In this document: piece after piece, positions 1 through 5,316 of the stretch
Numbering within the stretch: the first letter of the stretch is position 1
How the letters are laid out: each line of letters begins with the position of its first letter
Source of the DNA: Clostridia bacterium
GTDB lineage: Bacteria; Bacillota; Clostridia; Christensenellales; Borkfalkiaceae
DNA: 11,437 bases
Assembly (NCBI GenBank): GCA_017646945.1
Contig: JAGCLN010000310.1
Span: 1-11,437 of the forward strand
Reading direction: 5' to 3'
The notes under the pieces: generated by a model
What the model was told of the DNA's origin: nothing
The model's database searches: none
Seen by the model: only the letters and a program-made list of their open reading frames with translations
Made by a program: the position numbers and the translations under genes

Positions 1-583
1 CACTATTATTGCCGTTCAATTTAATAAGCATTTTACTATAATGCTCTTTAAAACGCTTAGCGAACTTTTATTTGCTGTTCAGTTATTCTTTTTAGCATCT
101 TATACGGGGTTTGCAATGAACCTTTTAAGCGTGTTTAGAAACGTTATATTCGTTTACGCAGTAAGGAAGAAAAAACCTATACTTCCTTGGATTATAGTAT
201 TTTCATTAGTAGCGCTTGCAACTGGCGTTACAACCGCTGTGTTATCTTGGAACTCTTCCCTTTCGTCAATGCAAGAAAGGTTTAATAGCGCAACGCTCGT
301 TATGATTTTTGCTATACTTGTATCACTTCTTCCTATCGCTGCTAAAATCACCACTACTTTTGCTTACGCTTGCAAGAATCCGCATAAACTTCGTATGATA
401 AACCTTCCGTCAGTTATCGCTTGGCTTATTCACGATATTATCATATTCTCTATCGCGGGTATGTCAAACAACGTATTTGCTATCGTTTCAATCACCGTTG
501 CGGAAATTAGATTTAGAAAAATTAAGTTTGAAGACGATAAAACACCTACCACTTTAAATAATCAAGGGGAACAATCCGCATAA
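1..583 (+). CDS. YgjV-family inner membrane protein, 3' part (5' end outside the window)
   Basis: Small hydrophobic protein with several membrane segments. The stretch LFAVQLFFLASYTGFAMNLL, followed by a short basic loop (RKKK), matches the pattern of the YgjV family of integral membrane proteins, whose function is unknown. The first in-frame ATG is at 41, but the reading frame is open from position 2 to that ATG, encoding TIIAVQFNKHFTI just before it. In this family an N-terminal membrane helix normally precedes the SELLFAVQLFFL helix, so the true start is most likely upstream of the window. The 180 residues from the ATG at 41 are close to the full family length of about 180, so a genuine start at 41 cannot be fully excluded. 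The C-terminal tail (about 25 residues, charged and polar) is cytoplasmic-looking. The stop codon lies one base before the next gene, so the two are probably co-transcribed. Confidence 0.75.
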   Translation, partial: TIIAVQFNKHFTIMLFKTLSELLFAVQLFFLASYTGFAMNLLSVFRNVIFVYAVRKKKPILPWIIVFSLVALATGVTTAVLSWNSSLSSMQERFNSATLVMIFAILVSLLPIAAKITTTFAYACKNPHKLRMINLPSVIAWLIHDIIIFSIAGMSNNVFAIVSITVAEIRFRKIKFEDDKTPTTLNNQGEQSA

Positions 584-584
584 T

Positions 585-1535
585 ATGAAAATTACAGTTT
601 TAGACAAGCCAAGTTTTACAGTTGGCGATATCAATCTTGAAAATTTAGATAAACTCGGCGAAGTTTCCTACTATGGCATTCTTCCCCGTAACGAAGTTAT
701 TAAAGCGTGCTACAATGCCACCGCCGTTATTTGCAACAAAACGCTATTTGATAAAGAAATGATTGAATCTTTACCTAACCTTAAATATATCGGCGTTACC
801 GCAACCGGCTATAACAACGTTGATTTAAGTTTTGCAAAAGAACGCGGTATCGTTGTTGCTAACGTTCCAGGGTATTCTACGGTTGACGTTGCTCAACACG
901 TTTTCGCATTTATTCTTCATCACTCTAATAAAGTTGACGTTTACGATAATTCCGTTAAAAACGGTGACTGGCTTAAAAGTATCACCTTTTGCTACTTTGA
1001 CTATCCGCTTTGCGAATTGAGTGGAAAAACGCTCGGCATATTCGGTTACGGCGATATCGGTAAACAAGTTGCTAAAATCGGCGATGCGTTCGGTATGAAA
1101 GTTTTAGTTCATACGAGAACCATCCCAACAAATTGCCCTTACAGTTTAGTTGATAGAGAAACTCTCTTTAAAGAAAGCGATTATTTAACTATTCATTGCC
1201 CACTTAACCAGCAAACAAAAGGATTAATAAACGAAAACACCCTTTCGCTTATGAAAAAGTCTGCCGTGCTTATAAATACTTCACGCGGGCCCGTTGTTGA
1301 TGAAAAGGCTTTGAGATACGCGCTCGATAACAAAGTTATCGCCCACGCTTATCTTGACGTTTTGGCTGTTGAGCCCATGCAAAAAGATTGCCCGCTTATC
1401 GGCGCTAAGAACTTAACGCTCACACCACATATTGCTTGGGCACCAACCGAATCACGCCAAAGGCTTATGGATATAGTTGCAAGCAACGTTCAAGCGTTTA
1501 TTGACGGTAAGCCACAAAACGTTGTTAATAAATAA
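585..1535 (+). CDS. D-2-hydroxyacid dehydrogenase (glycerate/hydroxypyruvate reductase-like)
   Basis: Cytosolic oxidoreductase of the D-isomer-specific 2-hydroxyacid dehydrogenase family, which interconverts a 2-keto acid and a D-2-hydroxyacid using a nicotinamide cofactor. At 316 residues it is full length. The catalytic domain is split around a Rossmann fold (about residues 105-285). The dinucleotide motif GYGDIG is at 154-159, the substrate-binding Arg234 is in TSRGPVVD, Glu263 is in AVEP, and the catalytic His282 is in PHIAWAP. The ending PHIAW, with SRQRL and NVQAFIDGKP after it, resembles glycerate dehydrogenase/hydroxypyruvate reductase members, but the substrate cannot be fixed from sequence. 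At the end of the second beta strand, where NAD-dependent members carry Asp, this protein has Thr177-Arg178, which may favour NADP(H). An AGGGGA motif about 14 bases upstream is a distant ribosome site; coupling to the preceding gene is likely. Confidence 0.9.
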   Translation: MKITVLDKPSFTVGDINLENLDKLGEVSYYGILPRNEVIKACYNATAVICNKTLFDKEMIESLPNLKYIGVTATGYNNVDLSFAKERGIVVANVPGYSTVDVAQHVFAFILHHSNKVDVYDNSVKNGDWLKSITFCYFDYPLCELSGKTLGIFGYGDIGKQVAKIGDAFGMKVLVHTRTIPTNCPYSLVDRETLFKESDYLTIHCPLNQQTKGLINENTLSLMKKSAVLINTSRGPVVDEKALRYALDNKVIAHAYLDVLAVEPMQKDCPLIGAKNLTLTPHIAWAPTESRQRLMDIVASNVQAFIDGKPQNVVNK

Positions 1536-1540
1536 AAATA

Positions 1541-1570
1541 AAGACAGTTCCTAATTGAACTGTCTTTTTT
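1541..1570. terminator. Bidirectional intrinsic terminator between convergent genes
   Basis: A perfect 10-bp stem, AAGACAGTTC (1541-1550) with GAACTGTCTT (1557-1566), closes a 6-nt loop. T residues run on to 1570 on the plus strand. On the minus strand the stem is followed by the complement of the A-rich stretch 1530-1540, which also gives a U-rich tract. The hairpin sits 5 bases after the dehydrogenase stop codon and 6 bases after the minus-strand YwaF-like gene ends, so it can end both transcripts. Confidence 0.9.
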
Positions 1571-1576
1571 ATTAGG

Positions 1577-2368
1577 TTAATTTTTACCGTCTTTCTTTAT
1601 AAGTTTTAAATAGATTAAGTAGAATAGAACGAGATATACAACGAATATTCCCACAACGGCAAGCGGATAAATTACCGCATTTCCACCAACTAAATCATAA
1701 ATAATACTATACGGCGTTCCATCGTGATACATTAAAAACATATAGTTATAATCAACAATTAAGTTTGCAACGTATGCCATACAAGAGAATATGAGCAATA
1801 TCGCTACCGTTATAATAAAGTTTTCCTTCTTTAAACTTATCATACCCGATATTGCAATATAAAGAGATGCGAAACCAGAAATCGAGTGAGTTATTCCCGA
1901 GAATACGTTATCCATTGAAAATACTGGATACGCGCCGTAGTTTTGCGTTGCGCCTACCGTTCCAAACACCGCGCCTAAAATACCAAAGGTCAAAACAAAG
2001 TCTAAGCAGGCTTGTTTAATTCTGCCCTTGCAAAACGCCGCCGCAGGAATAGCGAGTAACTGAATACTGCATAAAAACAACGGTAAAACGTAAAGCCAAT
2101 GCATCGGATTTTGTGTTCTTATACATAAAACGACAATCTTGATAATTTCAAAGCCGTTAATCAAGAACGCGCATGCAATTAAAACCTTGTTCTTTTCTTT
2201 ATCGGTCTTGTTTTTATTTCTTTTACCAAAGAAAATTGCTAAGCTTACCATTAAAATCATAAGTATGGAAACTTGCAATATGTGTTGCCACGACCACGCG
2301 CCTTCAGCAGTTCTCAAAAAACTGAAATTTCCGTTTACATCTTTTTTTAAGCCGAAAAACTCTAACAT
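1577..2368 (-). CDS. YwaF/TIGR02206-like integral membrane protein of unknown function
   Basis: A 263-residue protein with about six or seven hydrophobic segments (roughly residues 27-48, 61-82, 92-112, 121-140, 158-178, 186-205 and 232-256). The LPLFLCSIQLLAIPAA segment at 95-110, His161 in the following helix region and the Asn-Tyr-Met-Phe-Leu segment near 208-212 resemble the YwaF/TIGR02206 group of bacterial membrane proteins. No biochemical role is established for that group to my knowledge. The start is supported by a GGAGAG ribosome site 6 bases upstream (complement of 2375-2380). It is the last gene of a minus-strand unit, 31 bases after the transporter gene, and ends at the shared terminator. 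Its position suggests a link to the transported compound, but this is inference. Family assignment is moderate, membrane location strong. Confidence 0.7.
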   Translation of the reverse strand: MLEFFGLKKDVNGNFSFLRTAEGAWSWQHILQVSILMILMVSLAIFFGKRNKNKTDKEKNKVLIACAFLINGFEIIKIVVLCIRTQNPMHWLYVLPLFLCSIQLLAIPAAAFCKGRIKQACLDFVLTFGILGAVFGTVGATQNYGAYPVFSMDNVFSGITHSISGFASLYIAISGMISLKKENFIITVAILLIFSCMAYVANLIVDYNYMFLMYHDGTPYSIIYDLVGGNAVIYPLAVVGIFVVYLVLFYLIYLKLIKKDGKN

Positions 2369-2399
2369 TTTAATCTCTCCATTTTTCTAAATTTTTATA

Positions 2400-3659
2400 T
2401 TAACTAAAGCAGTCGTCTTGCCTTTTAAGTTTGTTTGCGCTACTTATTACGAACTGTAATAAAATTATCGTTATAAGTATCAATATTCCACATACGATAA
2501 TACCCAAGTCGTAACTGCCTGTTAAACTGTAAAACGAATTCATTATAGGGTCGCCTACGGCGTAACCCACTTGATTTAGCGATACGAACACGCCAAGAAC
2601 TTTCGCAAACGATTTTTCGCCAAACAAGTCTTTTGAATATATTGGTAAAAGCACCGTTTCAAGCGGAATTGCAATTCCAAATAAAACAGAACAAATAACG
2701 CCTAAAACAAAACCGGTAAAAGAACCGTCGATAAACAACATTATCATAATAGATAATAAAGCGGCAACAAAATCGCTAGTTATCGTTATTCTTAAACCAA
2801 AACGGTCGTACATTATGCCTTTTAAAAACTTGAAAACCGCAAGGAAAGTTGTGTATATTCCGGCAATTACGTTAAGCCTTTCACTACTTACACCGCGGTC
2901 AGTAAAGTGAGCGGCATAGTTGCCAACCACACCCGTTAAACAAACCCCCGTTAAGAATATGCAAACACACGCTAAGTAAAAATATACCTTTTTAGTAGCC
3001 TGAGAATAGTCAATGCCTACCCAGTTTGCTTTTTTATCCTTTTCACTTAAAACTTCGCCGTCTTTGACGGGCGTTTGTTTAGGTTCTCTATATAATATAA
3101 TGATAACGAGTAAGGCAAATAAGGATACGAGCGTCATTATATAAAAGGCGTTTCTATACCCGAAAGTTCCACTCGATATTATCGGTGATATTACAAACGC
3201 AACGACTGAGCCTGCCACACCGTTAGCGCAAAGAACAAGCCCCATTATAGTTCCCTTGTTTCTTCTGCACGCTTTATTAACAACGTAACCGATTATCGCC
3301 GTGCTTGCAAACGAAAAACCCACGCCGAGCAACGCTCCGCCAAGGTATAAAAGCCAAACGCCGTTTGCAAACGCATAGCACAAAGGCGCTAAAGTGAGAG
3401 CAATAAAACCTAAGATAATAAGTTTTCTCGTTCCAAATTTTGCAACTAAATACCCGAAAAAGATATTTATTATTGCTGTAACACTATATCTTATAGTGTT
3501 TACAAAAGAATAGAGAGTTCTATCCATATCAAGCGCTTCCGTCATAGGAACTACGAATAGCCCCTTTTGAGCCCAAAGCCCAAGACCGCAGAACACTATC
3601 ACAAAACAAAGCGTAATCGTTAGCCAAGTCTTATTTTGTTTTGAAGTAGTTTTTTCCAT
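2400..3659 (-). CDS. MFS transporter (12 transmembrane helices)
   Basis: Secondary transporter of the major facilitator superfamily, 419 residues. Hydrophobic helices are spread over two halves separated by a charged central loop at about residues 191-222. The superfamily motif A is visible in the loop between helices 2 and 3 (GYLVAKFGTRK, residues 69-79), with a degenerate second copy between helices 8 and 9 (GIMYDRFGLR, 281-290). The overall style resembles the oxalate/formate-antiporter and monocarboxylate-like branch, but substrate and coupling ion cannot be read from sequence. The gene follows the isomerase stop codon by only two bases, and no Shine-Dalgarno site precedes its ATG (the upstream bases are GAAAACGATTAATC). 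Translation therefore probably depends on reinitiation after the isomerase. The context suggests it imports the substrate of that isomerase, or a precursor. Confidence 0.88.
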   Translation of the reverse strand: MEKTTSKQNKTWLTITLCFVIVFCGLGLWAQKGLFVVPMTEALDMDRTLYSFVNTIRYSVTAIINIFFGYLVAKFGTRKLIILGFIALTLAPLCYAFANGVWLLYLGGALLGVGFSFASTAIIGYVVNKACRRNKGTIMGLVLCANGVAGSVVAFVISPIISSGTFGYRNAFYIMTLVSLFALLVIIILYREPKQTPVKDGEVLSEKDKKANWVGIDYSQATKKVYFYLACVCIFLTGVCLTGVVGNYAAHFTDRGVSSERLNVIAGIYTTFLAVFKFLKGIMYDRFGLRITITSDFVAALLSIMIMLFIDGSFTGFVLGVICSVLFGIAIPLETVLLPIYSKDLFGEKSFAKVLGVFVSLNQVGYAVGDPIMNSFYSLTGSYDLGIIVCGILILITIILLQFVISSANKLKRQDDCFS

Positions 3660-3661
3660 GA

Positions 3662-4525
3662 TTAATCGTTTTCAATAACTTTCTTTAAAAATTCAAGCCC
3701 GTCCCTAATACCGTCAAGGCAAACTTCTCTACCTTCAAACTCTAAACTAATATATCCGTCGTACTTAGCCTGTTTAAGCGCGTTAATGCACGCTTTAACA
3801 GGAACAACACCGTGGCCTAAGATTGTTCCGCGAAGATAATTTCCGCCCGTCGTAACAGTCCACCAACCACCCGGCTTTAACACGTCTCCACTCTTAAACA
3901 AAAAGTCTTTAGCGTGAACGTGGAAAGCGTAACCGGAAACTCTTGAAAGCGCGGTAATAGGGTCTTCATCAACGCATAAGAAGTTACCAATATCTACCAG
4001 CATACCAAAGTTTTTATTGTTAACCTTTTTAATAACTTCTTCAACCCTATACGAATCGCCAAATGAAAAACCGTGATTTTCCGTGCAGGTTTTAATTCCT
4101 TTTGACTTTGCGTAATTTGAAAGCTCATCAATATATTTATACGTTTCTTCAATTGCATCTTTATAGGTGTATAACGGCTCGTCGCGAAGTTCAAAAGTAA
4201 CGTCGTGGCGCATAAGCGGAGCACCTAAAACTTTTGCTATGTCAACGCAAGTTTTAAGCCTTTCACACTCTTTTTTAGGGTCAGGCAAAAACAAACCCGT
4301 AACCGTATAAGATACGATATCTAACCCTATCTTTTCACAATGCGCTTTTATTTCCTTAGCCATTTCAATAGGGTCGCCAAGTTTACCCCACTTTTCATTA
4401 ACAAGGTCAATAAACTCAATACCGTCAAAACCCATCTCTTTTGCAATATCGCAAATTTCTAAATAACTGCACTTGGTTTCTTGCAAATATCTATAAAAAC
4501 TGTATGAAGATACGCTTGTTTTCAT
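3662..4525 (-). CDS. Sugar phosphate isomerase/epimerase family protein (xylose isomerase-like TIM barrel)
   Basis: Cytosolic TIM-barrel enzyme of the AP-endonuclease-2/xylose-isomerase-like family, 287 residues, which is the usual length. Members isomerise or epimerise keto or aldo sugars, inosose and similar polyols at a divalent metal. The likely metal ligands fall at the expected strand ends: Glu149 in TENHG, Asp178 in LVDIGN, His204 in HVHAKD and a C-terminal Glu (262 or 264) in SLEFEG. The N-terminal strand MKTSVSSYSF and the motif GFDGIEF at 32-38 are also typical. The substrate is not identifiable. The start is supported by an AAAGGAAAG site about 9 bases upstream. It is the first gene of a three-gene minus-strand unit with the MFS transporter and YwaF-like gene. 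I could not find a convincing promoter between it and the tRNA-derived repeat upstream. Confidence 0.85.
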   Translation of the reverse strand: MKTSVSSYSFYRYLQETKCSYLEICDIAKEMGFDGIEFIDLVNEKWGKLGDPIEMAKEIKAHCEKIGLDIVSYTVTGLFLPDPKKECERLKTCVDIAKVLGAPLMRHDVTFELRDEPLYTYKDAIEETYKYIDELSNYAKSKGIKTCTENHGFSFGDSYRVEEVIKKVNNKNFGMLVDIGNFLCVDEDPITALSRVSGYAFHVHAKDFLFKSGDVLKPGGWWTVTTGGNYLRGTILGHGVVPVKACINALKQAKYDGYISLEFEGREVCLDGIRDGLEFLKKVIEND

Positions 4526-4570
4526 AATAAACTTTCCTTTATAACCGATTTTATTTTACTAATATAAAAT

Positions 4571-4590
4571 CCCCCCAGATTTTCTGGGGG
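4571..4590 (-). terminator. Terminator-like hairpin downstream of the defective tRNA-Thr copy
   Basis: Read on the minus strand, an 8-bp stem CCCCCAGA / TCTGGGGG with an AAA loop is followed by GATTTTATATT, a reasonable U-tract. It lies between the tRNA-Thr region and the isomerase gene, about 45 bases before that gene's start. The same hairpin occurs 170 bases away (4742-4760) with a poorer U-tract. This copy is the better terminator and may be the original end of the tRNA-Thr transcript. Confidence 0.7.
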
Positions 4591-4634
4591 AAAGCATTGG
4601 AGCTGGTGATCAGACTTGAACTGACGACCTGCTG
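4572..4634. repeat. 63-nt direct repeat, distal copy (tRNA-Thr 3' half plus hairpin)
   Basis: Base-for-base identical to 4742-4804, 170 bases apart. It contains the CCCCCAGA hairpin, a 7-nt spacer, and the tRNA-Thr 3' segment from CCA through the acceptor, T arm and variable region into the anticodon stem. Identity stops at the anticodon stem in this copy and resumes for 13 more bases (4672-4684, equal to 4805-4817) after a 37-nt insert. Confidence 0.95.
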
Positions 4635-4684
4635 TAACCAAGCAAAGCGAAGGTGTTGGCGGTATCGCCAAATTACGAATCAGC
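4598..4684 (-). pseudogene. Defective tRNA-Thr copy: 3' half interrupted by a 37-nt segment
   Basis: On the minus strand this copy has the anticodon arm start GCTGATTCGTAAT (complement of 4672-4684), then a 37-nt unrelated segment, then CAGC, the variable region, T arm, acceptor 3' strand and CCA, identical to the intact tRNA. The 5' half (acceptor 5' strand GCTGGTG and D arm) is absent; the bases upstream form a different hairpin. It therefore cannot fold as a tRNA and is best read as a displaced or rearranged tRNA remnant. Confidence 0.8.
4635..4671. other. 37-nt palindrome-bearing insert within the tRNA-Thr remnant
   Basis: The segment separates two blocks that are contiguous in the intact tRNA gene. 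It contains the perfect hairpin TTGGCG-GTAT-CGCCAA (4656-4671) and the imperfect palindrome ACCAAGCAAAGCGAAGGT (4637-4654). There is no reading frame or recognisable mobile element ends beyond this. Confidence 0.6.
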
Positions 4685-4710
4685 GTTTTGCAAGGCAAAA
4701 CATTCGTAAT
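4672..4710. repeat. Compound inverted repeat built on the anticodon-loop sequence
   Basis: ATTACGAAT (4672-4680) pairs with ATTCGTAAT (4702-4710). Inside it, GTTTTGC (4685-4691) pairs with GCAAAAC (4695-4701) around a 3-nt loop, leaving a 4-nt bulge CAGC at 4681-4684. The outer arm and the bulge together are the tRNA-Thr anticodon-arm sequence. The inner 7-bp palindrome is unrelated to the tRNA. Beyond it, 4711-4741 is AT-rich with nothing I can identify. Confidence 0.8.
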
Positions 4711-4741
4711 CGTTCCCCTTATTTAGATTGATACAATAATT

Positions 4742-4760
4742 CCCCCAGATTTTCTGGGGG
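4742..4760 (-). terminator. Hairpin directly downstream of tRNA-Thr (weak terminator)
   Basis: On the minus strand, CCCCCAGA-AAA-TCTGGGGG starts 8 bases after the encoded CCA of the intact tRNA-Thr. It is followed by AATTATTGTATC, a poor U-tract, so termination here may be partial. Its duplicate at 4571-4590 has the better U-tract. Confidence 0.6.
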
Positions 4761-4804
4761 AAAGCATTGGAGCTGGTGATCAGACTTGAACTGACGACCT
4801 GCTG
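4742..4804. repeat. 63-nt direct repeat, proximal copy (within intact tRNA-Thr)
   Basis: Partner of the identical copy at 4572-4634. Here the repeat is continuous with the 5' part of the tRNA, so this copy completes a functional tRNA gene. The bases just upstream (4731-4741) and 4561-4571 are both AT-rich but not identical, so the duplication ends at the hairpin. Confidence 0.95.
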
Positions 4805-4843
4805 ATTACGAATCAGCTGCTCTACCGACTGAGCCACACCAGC
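4768..4843 (-). tRNA. tRNA-Thr (anticodon CGU)
   Basis: A complete 76-nt cloverleaf. Acceptor stem GCTGGTG pairs perfectly with CACCAGC, with discriminator T and an encoded CCA. The D stem is GCTC/GAGC with loop AGTCGGTA. The anticodon arm is GCTGA-TTCGTAA-TCAGC, which places CGT at 34-36 and reads the threonine codon ACG. The variable region is AGGTC. The T arm is GTCAG-TTCAAGT-CTGAT with one G-U pair. It has its own promoter upstream and stands between the polysaccharide operon terminator and the isomerase operon. The 3' half and the following hairpin are duplicated downstream. Confidence 0.97.
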
Positions 4844-4865
4844 ATATTGATTTAACTACTTAACT

Positions 4866-4894
4866 AGTATATCAACAATTATTAAATTTTACAA
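4866..4894 (-). promoter_or_regulatory. Predicted sigma-A type promoter of tRNA-Thr
   Basis: On the minus strand, TTGTAA (complement of 4889-4894) and TATACT (complement of 4866-4871) are separated by exactly 17 bases. The -10 box matches five of six consensus positions and the -35 box four of six. Transcription would start about 15 bases before the mature tRNA 5' end. The preceding terminator isolates it from the upstream operon. Confidence 0.7.
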
Positions 4895-4913
4895 GTAAAT
4901 TAAATCAATTTTA

Positions 4914-4942
4914 TAAAAAAAGGCGTTTTGAAACGCCTTTTT
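4914..4942 (-). terminator. Intrinsic terminator of the polysaccharide/desulfoferrodoxin operon
   Basis: AGGCGTTT (4921-4928) and AAACGCCT (4931-4938) form a GC-rich stem; in practice the loop is probably TTGA. On the minus strand the stem is followed by the complement of the A7 run 4914-4920, a strong U-tract. It lies right after the desulfoferrodoxin stop codon. The A and T flanks are complementary, so it could also act on the plus strand, though no plus-strand gene ends here. Confidence 0.9.
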
Positions 4943-4943
4943 A

Positions 4944-5312
4944 TTATGCTTTCCAAAGGCTATGTAAATTGCAATATGCGTAAACTTCTAAAACCTTTTC
5001 ACTATCGGTAAGCGCAAATTCAACGCTAGGTTTAATGTTAGGTTGTAAATTTTTAGTTTGAACACCTTTATTTGTAACGATTGTTATCCATTCAATAAAG
5101 TGTTCTTCGGTCATCGGGTGCGACACAGCGCCAACGTTTACAATTACTCTATAACCAGAAACGGTATAAACGGGAACGTGCTTTTCTACTGATGCGTCAG
5201 TAGTTCCTGCAACAAGTTCTTGCATAGGTGCGCCACAGCAAACGGTTGGAACTTTAGTTTCTTTTACAGTTGAAACGATTTTACCACAAGTTTTACAAAT
5301 TAAGTATTTCAT
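4944..5312 (-). CDS. dfx: Desulfoferrodoxin (two-iron superoxide reductase)
   Basis: Cytosolic enzyme that reduces superoxide to hydrogen peroxide without making oxygen, used by anaerobes with rubredoxin or similar donors. At 122 residues it is full length. The N-terminal desulforedoxin domain carries all four rubredoxin-type iron ligands, Cys6, Cys9, Cys25 and Cys26. The C-terminal catalytic domain carries the square-pyramidal iron ligands His45 (in EKHVP), His65 (in SHPM), His71, Cys114 and His117 (in CNLHSLW), and the catalytic Glu43-Lys44 pair. It is therefore a class I enzyme with both iron centres intact. The start is fixed by AAAGGAG seven bases upstream. That site lies inside the last codons of the flippase gene, so this stress gene appears to be translated with, and to share a transcript with, the polysaccharide genes. 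No separate promoter is obvious. Confidence 0.96.
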   Translation of the reverse strand: MKYLICKTCGKIVSTVKETKVPTVCCGAPMQELVAGTTDASVEKHVPVYTVSGYRVIVNVGAVSHPMTEEHFIEWITIVTNKGVQTKNLQPNIKPSVEFALTDSEKVLEVYAYCNLHSLWKA

Positions 5313-5316
5313 ATCT

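Noticed and set aside
825..1067. Antisense open frame across the dehydrogenase gene, and similar antisense frames across other genes (for example 9907-10113, 10942-11205)
   Set aside because: Each lies entirely within a well-supported gene on the other strand, shows no family features and lacks a ribosome site; these are frame shadows.
4635..4671. The 37-nt segment within the anticodon stem as a tRNA intron
   Set aside because: The remnant lacks the acceptor 5' strand and D arm, so it is not a tRNA that could be matured. The insert is too short for a self-splicing bacterial intron and is not at the canonical intron site.
4526..4741. T-box or other known riboswitch before the isomerase operon
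   Set aside because: No T-box antiterminator consensus or other riboswitch core is recognisable; the similarity to tRNA is a direct copy of the neighbouring tRNA gene.
4571..4804. CRISPR-like repeat-spacer pattern
   Set aside because: There are only two copies, the repeat contains a tRNA 3' half and a terminator hairpin, the spacing is 107 bases and no cas gene is present.
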